In this document: piece after piece, positions 16,754-23,802 of the stretch
How positions within the stretch are numbered: the stretch's first letter is position 1
Layout: each line of letters starts with the position of its first letter
NCBI GenBank assembly: GCA_026388125.1
Contig: JAPLKJ010000310.1
Span: 1 to 36,947 of the forward strand
Source of the DNA: Elusimicrobiota bacterium
Lineage (GTDB): Bacteria; Elusimicrobiota; Elusimicrobia; Elusimicrobiales; UBA9959
Length of the DNA stretch: 36,947 nucleotides
Direction: 5' to 3'
Translations under genes and position numbers: made by a program
Notes under the pieces: generated by a model
Seen by the model: the letters and a program-made list of their open reading frames with translations, nothing else
The model's database searches: none
What the model was told of the DNA's origin: nothing

Positions 16754-17870
16754 GGTTCCCGGGGTGTTCCTGGTAGAAGGCCAGCACCAGCGAGGTGATG
16801 GCTCCCACCACTTCCTTGGGGTAGAGTTTCGTGTCCACGTCGCCGCTTATCGAGCCGCGGTCGATGTTGAGGCTTATCCCGGTATCCTGGATATAGAAGG
16901 ACTGGTCGCCGAAGCGGCTGCGCAGCTCCAGCTTCACGGCCTGCTCGGGCTTTTCGGCGTTGCGCAGCTCCACCGTGCCGGTCAGCTCGTAGCTGCCCGC
17001 CCATTCCTCCATCCTGAGGTCGGTGCGGCCGGCGCGCAGCTCGTAGCGGCCGGTGAAGAAATTGCTGACCCGGCCGTTGACCCTGCTGTTGCCGGCTTCT
17101 ATCTCCGCGTCGTATTCCCTGTCGAAGATCTTCCTGAGCCCCACCGTAATGCGGGCGAAGGGGTCGCTGGCCTCCACGGTGTTCCAGCCCATGCCGCCGC
17201 GCGTGATCAGCCAGATCCTTTCGGTGTTCTTAACGGCTTTCTCCTCGTGTTTAGGCTGCCCTTTCTCCACCTGTACGGCCAGCAGCAGCGAAACCACGCC
17301 GGCCACCGCTTTCTTGGAGAAGCGGTCGGTATCATAGTTGCCGTTGACGGAATTCCTGTCCGTATACAGGCTAATGCCGTTGCCGAAGACGTTGTAGGAG
17401 AAATCGTCGAAGCGCCGGCTTACGTTCACGCTCACCTGCGTGGTCTTGCCGTTCTCGGATACGTTGCCGTTGACGAAATAAGAGCCGTTGGAGCCGCTCA
17501 TGTTCAGGTACAGCCCGGAGCCGGAAAGGGTGTAACAGGTGCCGGACTTGCGGATGGAACCCCAGGAATTGTTCAGGTCCGAGCGCAGGCTCACGTCGTA
17601 GCTGTCCTGGAAAGTTTCGCGCACGCGCGCTTCTATGCGGGCGCCGTAGTCGTTGGCGTCGGCTTCCTTCATGGCGGCGTTGTTGCTGACGCTCATCCAC
17701 AGGTACTGGCTGGCGGCTTTTACGGCGGCCGTGACTTCGGCGGCGGCCGTGGCTTCCACGGCGGCGGGTCCGGTTCTTTCTATGCCGGCGGCGTTGACGG
17801 TTTGCAGGTCGAAGGAAAAAGCCGGGCAGGCGGAAGAGACCAGCAGAACGGCTGACAGGATCTTTATCAT
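16740..17870 (-). CDS. Secreted protein with two copies of an unknown domain
   Basis: 376 residues with a signal peptide (MIKILSAVLLVSSACPAFS). The rest consists of two related halves of roughly 150-160 residues: compare GNGISLYTDRNSVNGNYDT followed by KKAVAGVVSLLLAVQ in the first with DTGISLNIDRGSISGDVDT followed by KEVVGAITSLVLAFY in the second, and the preceding ARIEARVRETFQDSYD with ARITVGLRKIFDREYD. Each half is a helix, then many short polar strands (Asn/Ser/Gly/Tyr-rich), then a closing hydrophobic helix. I recognise no family. The start is ATG 17870, five bases after GGGGG; the longer frame upstream starts in the promoter. Possible role: envelope or extracellular beta-structure binding protein (inference only). 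Confidence 0.78.
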   Translation of the reverse strand: MIKILSAVLLVSSACPAFSFDLQTVNAAGIERTGPAAVEATAAAEVTAAVKAASQYLWMSVSNNAAMKEADANDYGARIEARVRETFQDSYDVSLRSDLNNSWGSIRKSGTCYTLSGSGLYLNMSGSNGSYFVNGNVSENGKTTQVSVNVSRRFDDFSYNVFGNGISLYTDRNSVNGNYDTDRFSKKAVAGVVSLLLAVQVEKGQPKHEEKAVKNTERIWLITRGGMGWNTVEASDPFARITVGLRKIFDREYDAEIEAGNSRVNGRVSNFFTGRYELRAGRTDLRMEEWAGSYELTGTVELRNAEKPEQAVKLELRSRFGDQSFYIQDTGISLNIDRGSISGDVDTKLYPKEVVGAITSLVLAFYQEHPGNPNGF

Positions 17871-17906
17871 TATACCCCCATTCGGACAGCTAGCGTACAC
17901 GCTGAT

Positions 17907-17935
17907 ATTGTAGACACCTCGGCGGAGGGGGGAAA
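17907..17935 (-). promoter_or_regulatory. Candidate promoter of the duplicated-domain secreted protein
   Basis: On the minus strand TTTCCC (17935-17930) and TACAAT (17912-17907) are separated by 17 bases. TACAAT matches five of six -10 consensus bases; the -35 is weak. Transcription would begin near 17900, about 30 bases before the start codon. Confidence 0.4.
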
Positions 17936-18042
17936 GGGCCATACTGCTCAGGCGCGCCTGGGCCTTTGGGACCGGGCTTAGGCCGGTATTCTGACGGTTC
18001 AGAGTTTAAAGGTGGGGACAAGTTTTGTAAAATTTGAGGGTC

Positions 18043-19107
18043 ATGCCTAAACGCGACGTTATTGCCGGAGAAACTAAAAGCATCCTTAAAAAAGTTTCCC
18101 GCACTCTTTACCTGAGCGTCAACATCCTTCCCGAACCTGCCCGCTCCCTTATGGGCCTGGGCTATATGCTTTGCCGCGCCATGGATACGGTGGTGGACAC
18201 GCCCGGCGTTCCCGCCCCGGAGAAGCTCGAGTTCCTGAACCTCATGCGCGGGCTGGATACGCCCGGCAACGCTCCGCTCCTGGAGGAGCTGGCCAAAAAG
18301 CTGTCCCCGCTGGCGGCCGCTCCCGGCGAGAAGGAACTGCTGCTCAAGTTCAGCAGGCTGCTGGCGCTTTACGAGCGCCTGCCGGCGCACGATAAGGAGC
18401 TTTTTACCCCGCTGCTGGGCGGGGTGGCGGCCGGCCTGGAGATGGATATAAAATGCTTCCCGGGCGGCCGGCCGGCGGCCCTGCCCGCGGCCTGCGACCT
18501 GGAGCGCTACTGCTCGCTGGTGGGCGGGGCGCCTGGCGTTTTCTGGGCCCGGCTGTACCGCGAGACCATCAGGCGCGCCAGCCACTCAGCCGTGGCTTTC
18601 CCTTCGGAAAAAGAGGCGGAGGCGATAGGCGCCGCGCTGCAGATGACCAATGTGCTCAAGGATATAGCCGCCGACCTGCGGCTGGGGCGCTGCTATCTGC
18701 CGCAGACCGACCTGGACATGAACAATCTTAAGCCGGAAGAGCTGTACGATCCGGCCGCCATGCCGCGCATACGGGAGACGGTGTCGAGATGGATAGCCTG
18801 GGCGGTGGACCGCTTCGACATGAGCGAGGCGTTCCTGATGGCTGTGCCCAAGACCGAGCTGACCCTGCGCGCGGCCGTTATCTGGCCGGTTTACTGGGCC
18901 ATGGAAACTCTGGAAGCCGTGGCGCATTCCAACCTGCTTGACCCCGCCGACAGGCCGAAGATAAAACGCAGCCGCATCTACGCCACCATCGCGTCCACGC
19001 CGCCGCTGCTGCTCAGCAATACCGCTTTCGCGCGCGGCTACCGCTTCCGCCGGGAGATGCTCATAGTTTCCATAACCGGCGGGAATTTCGAAGGCCGGGC
19101 TATCTAG
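18043..19107 (+). CDS. Squalene/phytoene synthase family protein
   Basis: 354 residues with both aspartate motifs of head-to-head prenyl synthases: C-R45-A-M-D48-T-V-V-D52 (first Asp motif, binding Mg and diphosphate) and QMTNVLKDIAADLRLGRCYLP (about residues 200-220; second Asp motif with the conserved Q, N, D, D, R, G, R-x-YLP). Family members join two farnesyl or geranylgeranyl diphosphates to make presqualene/squalene or phytoene. Sequence alone does not decide which, and no hpn, crt or desaturase gene is adjacent. Length is normal. The start is uncertain: ATG 18043 has GAGGG only two bases upstream; TTG 18034 is also possible. A TAAAAT (18028-18033) lies nine bases before the ATG, so the mRNA may be nearly leaderless. 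Confidence 0.88.
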   Translation: MPKRDVIAGETKSILKKVSRTLYLSVNILPEPARSLMGLGYMLCRAMDTVVDTPGVPAPEKLEFLNLMRGLDTPGNAPLLEELAKKLSPLAAAPGEKELLLKFSRLLALYERLPAHDKELFTPLLGGVAAGLEMDIKCFPGGRPAALPAACDLERYCSLVGGAPGVFWARLYRETIRRASHSAVAFPSEKEAEAIGAALQMTNVLKDIAADLRLGRCYLPQTDLDMNNLKPEELYDPAAMPRIRETVSRWIAWAVDRFDMSEAFLMAVPKTELTLRAAVIWPVYWAMETLEAVAHSNLLDPADRPKIKRSRIYATIASTPPLLLSNTAFARGYRFRREMLIVSITGGNFEGRAI

Positions 19108-19215
19108 GAACAGGCTTCCGCGAACAGCATTGTCCGCCGTTTTGCCCCAAAGGCCGTATACTCGTAGGCCTTATGGCCCTTATGCCCGGGCGCGAATGGA
19201 TGTAGATTATCATTA

Positions 19216-19965
19216 ATGTTAAAGTTCATAAGCGTGGGGCAGGGCGACGCCGAGTACATCGAGCTGCCCAACGGCAGGAACGTGCTGATAGACGGCGGTC
19301 CCAACCCGACGGCGCCGCTGGTCAAGTTCCTCACCGACCACAATATAACGCATCTCGACCATGTGGTGCTGACGCATCCTCACCTTGACCATTACAGCGG
19401 GCTGGGCTACGTTTTCGGCCGCATCCCGGTGGATAATTTTTATGATACGCGCGAAGACAATGCCGGCGCGGCCGGCGCGAAGGCTTTGCGCGAGAAAATA
19501 GCCGCCTTAGGCGTTAACGTGGTCTACCCCGCGGCCGGCGACCTCCTGGACTGGGACCCGGGCGAAGTGGCTGTGAAGGTGCTGAACAGCTGCTCTACCC
19601 CGGGCTCCAGCACTTCGGGCGCCGTACTCAACGACTGCTCCATCGTGCTGAAAGTGACCTACCAGGATACCACCATACTTTATACCGGAGATATGCAGGC
19701 GGACCAGGAAGCGAACCTCATAACCACTTACGGCGCCGAATTGAAGGCGGACGTGCTGAAAGTGGCCCATCACGGCAGCAATACGGCTACCAGCATGGCT
19801 TTTCTCGACATGGTGAAGCCTAAATACGCCTACATAGAGGTGGGTGCAGGCAATACTTTCGGCTTTCCCTCGGCCGTCACCCTCAACGACCTGCAGGCGG
19901 CCGGCGTTACCGTTTTTCGCACCGACATGGGCGGCACGCAGGAGTACGTGATAAACGGGCGGTAG
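19216..19965 (+). CDS. ComEC C-terminal-like metallo-beta-lactamase-fold hydrolase
   Basis: 249 residues that match the soluble MBL domain of ComEC/Rec2: FISVGQGDAEYIEL, NVLIDGG, the metal motif THPHLDHYSG (H54, H56, D58, H59), YTGDM (metal Asp) and VAHHGSN (second metal His). It lacks the membrane channel of ComEC, so it is a stand-alone member of the group, probably a nuclease or phosphodiesterase. The domain begins directly at the start codon with no signal peptide, and the frame upstream has no alternative start before a TAG at 19165, so it appears cytoplasmic. No Shine-Dalgarno is present. TAGATT (19203-19208) lies seven bases before the ATG, which suggests a leaderless transcript. Substrate unknown. 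Confidence 0.82.
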   Translation: MLKFISVGQGDAEYIELPNGRNVLIDGGPNPTAPLVKFLTDHNITHLDHVVLTHPHLDHYSGLGYVFGRIPVDNFYDTREDNAGAAGAKALREKIAALGVNVVYPAAGDLLDWDPGEVAVKVLNSCSTPGSSTSGAVLNDCSIVLKVTYQDTTILYTGDMQADQEANLITTYGAELKADVLKVAHHGSNTATSMAFLDMVKPKYAYIEVGAGNTFGFPSAVTLNDLQAAGVTVFRTDMGGTQEYVINGR

Positions 19966-19968
19966 CCG

Positions 19969-19997
19969 TTTACAGCGCCCCCGGATTTTGTTATAAT
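19969..19997 (+). promoter_or_regulatory. Strong sigma-70-type promoter
   Basis: TTTACA (19969-19974), 17-base spacer, TATAAT (19992-19997): five of six and six of six consensus matches at ideal spacing, the best promoter in the window. Transcription should begin near 20,004, leaving about 188 bases before the next start codon. Confidence 0.8.
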
Positions 19998-20003
19998 AGT
20001 ACT

Positions 20004-20156
20004 ACAACATCGTAAGGCAGTAGTGTTTTCCGTATCTTACAAGCTGCGCGGGTATCCTTAAACACCTAAGACTACTCTCCGCAGTGATGTCTCGCAAAGT
20101 CCGCGAGCGCGTTAAGTTTCCCCCACCTACAACGGAACTTAGCACAAAGTATCGGG
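20004..20156 (+). ncRNA. Structured leader or independent small RNA, possibly 6S-like
   Basis: The transcript from the strong promoter contains about 150 bases without a likely gene but with several complementary segments. AGTAG and GTGTTT pair with AAACAC and CTACT (about 20,030-20,081, with a bulge). CTCGC-AAAGTCC-GCGAG forms a hairpin (about 20,093-20,109). TTCCGT (about 20,036) can pair with ACGGAA (about 20,132) to enclose the whole. One long branched rod closed by a stem and holding a bubble resembles 6S RNA, and the order CTCCGCAGTG...CGAG...TTAAGTT recalls the 6S apical part. This is recognition by eye, not a covariance score. Alternatives are a cis-regulatory leader of the secreted protein at 20192 or no specific RNA. 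A frame from 20084 through this region is open but lacks protein character. Confidence 0.35.
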
Positions 20157-20172
20157 AATATAATAAAAATTA
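20157..20172 (+). other. AT-only hairpin next to the ribosome-binding site
   Basis: AATATAAT-AAAA-ATTATATT (about 20,157-20,176) is a perfect eight-base-pair inverted repeat just before the GGAGG at 20179-20183. It contains TATAAT (20159-20164), so it may instead be a second -10 element for the gene at 20192, with a poor -35. Confidence 0.4.
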
Positions 20173-20191
20173 TATTTCGGAGGCTTGTGTT

Positions 20192-20809
20192 ATGAAAAAG
20201 TACGTCAAATTGGTCCCTTGTATTCTCTTTGCAGCCCTGTCCGGCTCAGCTTTCGCGCGGCCGAACCTGGGCAATTCCGCTCTTGAGGCCGTTATCGCTG
20301 GTACCGACGCGCAGCTGGCGCCGGCCCTGAGCAGCGCCCTGGAGCAGTATCAGCCCGCCCCGGTCCCCGCGGCGGAACCGGAAAAAGCCGCCCAGGTACG
20401 GCTTACGGATATAACCGAAAAATGCACGCACAACGGCGAAGTGGTCTCGGCCTATCCCGCTATCTATAAAATGGTGCCCAGCGAGGAAAATTCCCGCGTG
20501 ATAAAAGTGTTCAGCTTCCGGGACGCTAAAGGCGTTGAGCGCCGGCTGGAGGTCTTCTACACCGGCGGCGACTGGATGCAGTACGGGCTGACCTATTTCG
20601 TGACCGACGCGGGGCAGGAAAGGGCCCAGGCCGGGGCTTATTTCATGACCGACCTTTCCACGTCCGACCGCGAAGAGGGCGCCGTGGCCCCCAAGGTGGA
20701 CCCTTTCAATATGCCGCAGCTTACCGGCTTTATCGTGGCAGAGTTCCTTGACGCCGCCGGCAAAGTGAAGGCCGCGTTCGGCAGCGTAGCCATAGCGTCC
20801 GCGAAATAG
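20192..20809 (+). CDS. Small secreted protein of unknown function
   Basis: 205 residues with a classical signal peptide (MKKYVKLVPCILFAALSGSAFA) and a mature part of mixed strands, for example RVIKVFSFRDAKGVERRLEVFY and GDWMQYGLTYFVTD. Residues 45-65 are a Pro/Ala/Glu-rich linker. No family recognised. ATG 20192 is preceded by GGAGG at eight bases; an upstream in-frame ATG at 20084 would add residues that precede the signal peptide and is rejected. It is expressed either from the strong promoter at 19969-19997 with a long leader or from an AT-rich element at 20159-20164. A terminator follows. Confidence 0.75.
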   Translation: MKKYVKLVPCILFAALSGSAFARPNLGNSALEAVIAGTDAQLAPALSSALEQYQPAPVPAAEPEKAAQVRLTDITEKCTHNGEVVSAYPAIYKMVPSEENSRVIKVFSFRDAKGVERRLEVFYTGGDWMQYGLTYFVTDAGQERAQAGAYFMTDLSTSDREEGAVAPKVDPFNMPQLTGFIVAEFLDAAGKVKAAFGSVAIASAK

Positions 20810-20833
20810 AGTATTGGTTCAGGAAGTTAATAA

Positions 20834-20863
20834 GCCGCCGCGAGAAATCGCGGCGGTTTTGTT
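20834..20863 (+). terminator. Rho-independent terminator
   Basis: CCGCCGCGA (20835-20843), GAAA loop, TCGCGGCGG (20848-20856), then TTTTGTT. A nine-base-pair stem with a GNRA-type loop ends the transcript of the secreted protein. Confidence 0.85.
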
Positions 20864-20885
20864 CGTGTAGCGTCCCGGATGCCTC

Positions 20886-21458
20886 TTATTCTTTATCTTT
20901 AAAAACCGGCCGGGGCAGCGGCGACAGGTCCCCGCCCAGTTCGGTGCGTTTTATCTCGCCCGGAGTCTCGTCGCCTGCGCTGTCCGCCTGCTGGTCTTCC
21001 TCCTGCATTTCGCGCTGCAGCGCCAGGACGCACGCTCCGATGCCGTAAAGGAAAACTCCCCTGGAAATATACCTGCCCCCGATCGGGAGGAAGGCTTCAG
21101 CTGCGACCATGGCGCCTCCCGCCAGGATGATGGCCAGGAACCTGTGTTTGCCGCCGTCGATCCCGGCCAGTCCGGCTATCAGCGCGTAGCCTGTAGAGTT
21201 GCAGACCAGCAGCAGCGGGAACCCCAACAGCATCAGGGCCATGGTCTGCCGCCCCGCGGGTATCATGAAACTTAACACCAGCGCCAGCACCCACACCGCT
21301 CCGCAGGCCGCGAAGCCTACGCTGAAGCTTTTCCCTATTTCGCTGTGGCCTACCTTATAGACGTGCATGAAATATTTCGGAAAGGCAGCGGCAACAGCCA
21401 GCGACGCCAGCACCAGCAGAATATTATAGATCGTGTTAAATACCGCGTTGTATCCCAT
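20886..21458 (-). CDS. Membrane protein of unknown function
   Basis: 190 residues. Residues 1-150 contain about five hydrophobic segments: FNTIYNILLVLASLAVAAAF, SVGFAACGAVWVLALVLSFM, TMALMLLGFPLLLVC, FLAIILAGGAMVAAEAF and a last one near YISRGVFLYGIGACVLAL. They are followed by a polar, acidic cytosolic tail of about 40 residues. No motif of a known transporter or enzyme is seen. The start has GGAGGTGAG a few bases upstream (an extended Shine-Dalgarno), so it is probably well translated. It is convergent with the secreted protein gene and divergent from the B12 receptor unit. Confidence 0.7.
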   Translation of the reverse strand: MGYNAVFNTIYNILLVLASLAVAAAFPKYFMHVYKVGHSEIGKSFSVGFAACGAVWVLALVLSFMIPAGRQTMALMLLGFPLLLVCNSTGYALIAGLAGIDGGKHRFLAIILAGGAMVAAEAFLPIGGRYISRGVFLYGIGACVLALQREMQEEDQQADSAGDETPGEIKRTELGGDLSPLPRPVFKDKE

Positions 21459-21622
21459 GTCTCACCTCCGGGCTGTATCGCCGGTTTCGGCGCCGTTACC
21501 TGGCTGTCCGGTTATCCTAGCAAATCCTTGCAAGGGAGTGAGCTGGATCCTGGGCATGTAAGATCAACCGCACCCGCCCGTCTTTCTCCGCAGGGCCGGT
21601 TCCGCGGCTGGATGCAGTTTGA

Positions 21623-21628
21623 TATAAT
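21623..21628 (+). promoter_or_regulatory. Candidate -10 element of the cobalamin-riboswitch transcript
   Basis: TTGATATAATTAACG contains TATAAT placed so that transcription would begin about 21,635, exactly where the riboswitch aptamer begins. The -35 region (about 21,600-21,605, TTCCGC) is weak. Confidence 0.55.
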
Positions 21629-21635
21629 TAACGTG

Positions 21636-21758
21636 TTCTGGCGGAGGAATCCGGTGTAAATCCGGAGCTGCCCCGCAACGGTGATGTCCGTCCCTGACGG
21701 TCTAAGCCCGGTCTACCGCCGGAACGGTCGCAGCCTGCGAGGGACGGCATTTTTCCTT
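21636..21758 (+). promoter_or_regulatory. Cobalamin (AdoCbl-type) riboswitch
   Basis: The core has the conserved order GGAATCCGGTG-AAATCC, GAGCTGCCCCGCAACGGT, then the B12 box AAGCCCGGTCTACCGCC. The aptamer binds cobalamin and lowers expression of the downstream gene. Downstream lies TCGCA-GCC-TGCGA, and GGGACGG (21741-21747), which is complementary to CCGTCCC (21688-21694) inside the aptamer and is followed by CATTTTTCCTTTT. This pairing could be the aptamer-to-expression-platform contact that, with the T-rich tail, stops transcription when B12 is bound; a translational mechanism is not excluded. It sits directly upstream of the BtuB-like receptor. Confidence 0.92.
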
Positions 21759-21810
21759 TTAAGGGATGGCCGCCTTTTGTTATGGCGCGGCCTGTCCCGC
21801 GGGAGGAAAA

Positions 21811-23640
21811 ATGAGGATCACGCCAGTATTGTTGTTGTTGTGCCTTAGTCCATTGAACCTGTATTCCACAGAAAAGACCGGCCAGGACGTATTTTTTTCC
21901 ATTTCAAGGACCGCCGCTTACCGCGCGCTGCCGCCAGTCGACGCCAGAACGCTGGATGCCGCCGCCCTGGAGCGGCAGGGAACGGCGTCCTTGGCCGACC
22001 TGCTGGAGGGCTCGCTGCCGCTGACCATCAGGCGGCTGAACGGTCCGCTGGGCCTGGCCACCGTTTCGATGCGCGGCTTCCAGGCCAAGCAGACGGCGGT
22101 GTTTCTTGACGATGTCCGAGTTCCCTCCGATATAACCGGCACGGTCGACCTTTCCCTGATTCCGGCCGCGGGGTTGGGTAAAGTCGAGATACTTCCGGGG
22201 GCGGCCTCCTCCATATACGGCGGCAACGCGGAGGGCGGGGTGGTGCAGCTGTTCACGCGCCGCCTTTCCCCGGGGGCCAGGCTGGCCGGCGCGGAGGCCT
22301 CCTGCGGCTCTTACGCCGCCCGCCACGGTTCCGTAAAGGCCGGCGCCGCCGGGCGGCGGCTGGAGGTTTTCTTCGGCGGCTCGTCCGACGCTTCGGCCGG
22401 CTTCCAGCAGAACTCGAAACTGGACAAGGACGCCGCCAACGGCCGCGCCGCGCTGGACCTGGGCGCGGCGGGCAGCCTTACTTTTACCGGCTTCGTGTCG
22501 CGCCTGAAAACCGGATTGCCGTCCGGTACGCCGGCGCCGGTGTCCGCTTGGGACGGCTCCAAAGAACGGACCGCAAATTCCCTTACCGACCGGCAGACCT
22601 CGCGCAGGAGTTTTTTGTCCGGCTCCTGGAGCGCGGGCGGCCGGGACCTGGCCCTGCGCGTGGATTCCTCCCTTTCCGCGAACGATATAGAAGCGTACCA
22701 GTGGGGAGCGCTCAACGGGGCGAAGGTCACGGACAGGGCTTTGGCCGCCAGGCTGACGCTGTTGGGCACCGCGGTGCTGGGGGCGGAAAGCGCGGTCTCC
22801 AGGCTGGCTTCCGGCACTTACGGCGACCATGCGCTGGACTCGGCCGGCTTCTTCGCGCAGAAAACGTTCAGTCCGGCCGAAGGCTTTGAACTGACGCCGG
22901 GGGCAAGGCTGGATAAAAGCGCCGGCTTCAAAAGCCGGGTCAGCCCCAAGCTGGCGGCGGTTTACGCGCCGGATGAAAAATGGAAATTCTCGGCCTCCGG
23001 CGGCTATGGCTTCCAGGCGCCGACTTTCGCCGACCTCTATAACCCCTGGGCGGCGCCCACCCCGGGGCTTAAGCCCGAGACCAGCCTGAACGCCAATGCG
23101 GCCGTGTCTTACGGCTCGCCCGACGGCTGGTACGCCGGCCTGACCGGCTATTATTCTGACATTAAAGACAGGATAGCACTGGACCCCGTAACCTGGGCGG
23201 CGGCCAACCTGGACGCCGGCTTTAACACCGGCCTGGAGGCCGAAGCGGGCTTTAAGTCCGGCGCGGTGACGGCCACGGCCGGCTATGTGCGCAATATAAG
23301 TATGGTGAAGACCGGCGGCGCCAGCTACAAGCTGTTGAACTTCAGCCCGGCGCAGCGTTTCACCGGCTCGGTTACGGCTAAAGCCGCCGGCCTGGACCTG
23401 GGCCTCAGCGGCCGCGGCGTTTCAAGGCAGTATACCGGGCGGGGGAGAACCGGCTTGTGCCTGCCGGAATTCTGGGTGTTCGGTTTAACGATGGCCCGGA
23501 AGCTGGGCGTGCTGGAATTATGGGGGGGCGTGGCGAATATCCTGAACAGGCGTTACGCCGAAACCGCCGACGCTTTCAACGGCTGGTTCCCCCAGCCCGG
23601 CCGCACCTTCACCGCCGGTCTGAAAGCCCGATTCCTCTGA
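21811..23640 (+). CDS. btuB: TonB-dependent outer-membrane receptor, BtuB-like (cobalamin uptake)
   Basis: 609 residues. Signal peptide, then a plug domain (about residues 40-150) with the family-typical pattern ADLLEGSLPLTIRR, VSMRGFQAKQTAVFLDDVRV, VEILPGAASSIYGGNAEGGVV. Then a long beta-barrel region (YGFQAPTFADLYNPW near residue 410; PGLKPETSLN; GYYSDIKDRI) and a C-terminal RTFTAGLKARFL strand. The cobalamin riboswitch immediately upstream identifies the ligand as cobalamin or a related corrinoid, by regulatory logic rather than by residues. ATG 21811 has GGGAGG five bases upstream. The earlier in-frame ATG (21766) lies inside the expression platform and is rejected. No btuCDF, TonB or cobalamin-salvage gene follows in the same direction, so the receptor is encoded alone. 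The symbol is by function and is tentative. Confidence 0.85.
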   Translation: MRITPVLLLLCLSPLNLYSTEKTGQDVFFSISRTAAYRALPPVDARTLDAAALERQGTASLADLLEGSLPLTIRRLNGPLGLATVSMRGFQAKQTAVFLDDVRVPSDITGTVDLSLIPAAGLGKVEILPGAASSIYGGNAEGGVVQLFTRRLSPGARLAGAEASCGSYAARHGSVKAGAAGRRLEVFFGGSSDASAGFQQNSKLDKDAANGRAALDLGAAGSLTFTGFVSRLKTGLPSGTPAPVSAWDGSKERTANSLTDRQTSRRSFLSGSWSAGGRDLALRVDSSLSANDIEAYQWGALNGAKVTDRALAARLTLLGTAVLGAESAVSRLASGTYGDHALDSAGFFAQKTFSPAEGFELTPGARLDKSAGFKSRVSPKLAAVYAPDEKWKFSASGGYGFQAPTFADLYNPWAAPTPGLKPETSLNANAAVSYGSPDGWYAGLTGYYSDIKDRIALDPVTWAAANLDAGFNTGLEAEAGFKSGAVTATAGYVRNISMVKTGGASYKLLNFSPAQRFTGSVTAKAAGLDLGLSGRGVSRQYTGRGRTGLCLPEFWVFGLTMARKLGVLELWGGVANILNRRYAETADAFNGWFPQPGRTFTAGLKARFL

Positions 23641-23646
23641 TAATAA

Positions 23647-23724
23647 GGGACGGACACCTATATAATTTATTTACATAGTGCATTGGATTGATATAATTTT
23701 ATGCCGAGACTAGGTGTCTGTCCC
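23647..23724. repeat. Short inverted-repeat element (MITE/REP-like)
   Basis: GGGACGGACACCTA (23647-23660) and TAGGTGTCTGTCCC (23711-23724) are inverted copies matching at 13 of 14 positions, and 50 AT-rich bases lie between them, including TATAATTTATT and GATATAAT. The terminal motif GGGAC-GACACC resembles REP/MITE elements associated with IS200-like REP-type transposases in several bacterial phyla, as I recall. No transposase is present here, so this would be a non-autonomous copy. It sits between the receptor gene and the M42 peptidase, and may act as a terminator or bring a promoter. Confidence 0.6.
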
Positions 23725-23802
23725 CAATTAGCCAATTTTCTCCGGTAGGGGCGGAGTTTTGTATTATTATCAGGACGAAAATCAGTTTTGACGGAGAACA
23801 TC

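Noticed and set aside
18005-18033. GGTGGGGACAAG motif before the squalene/phytoene synthase as a second mobile-element end
   Set aside because: Similar in flavour to the 23.6-kb element but no inverted partner is found nearby.
20084-20191. Upstream start extending the secreted protein by 36 residues
   Set aside because: It would place residues before a typical signal peptide and through the structured leader; ATG 20192 has GGAGG.
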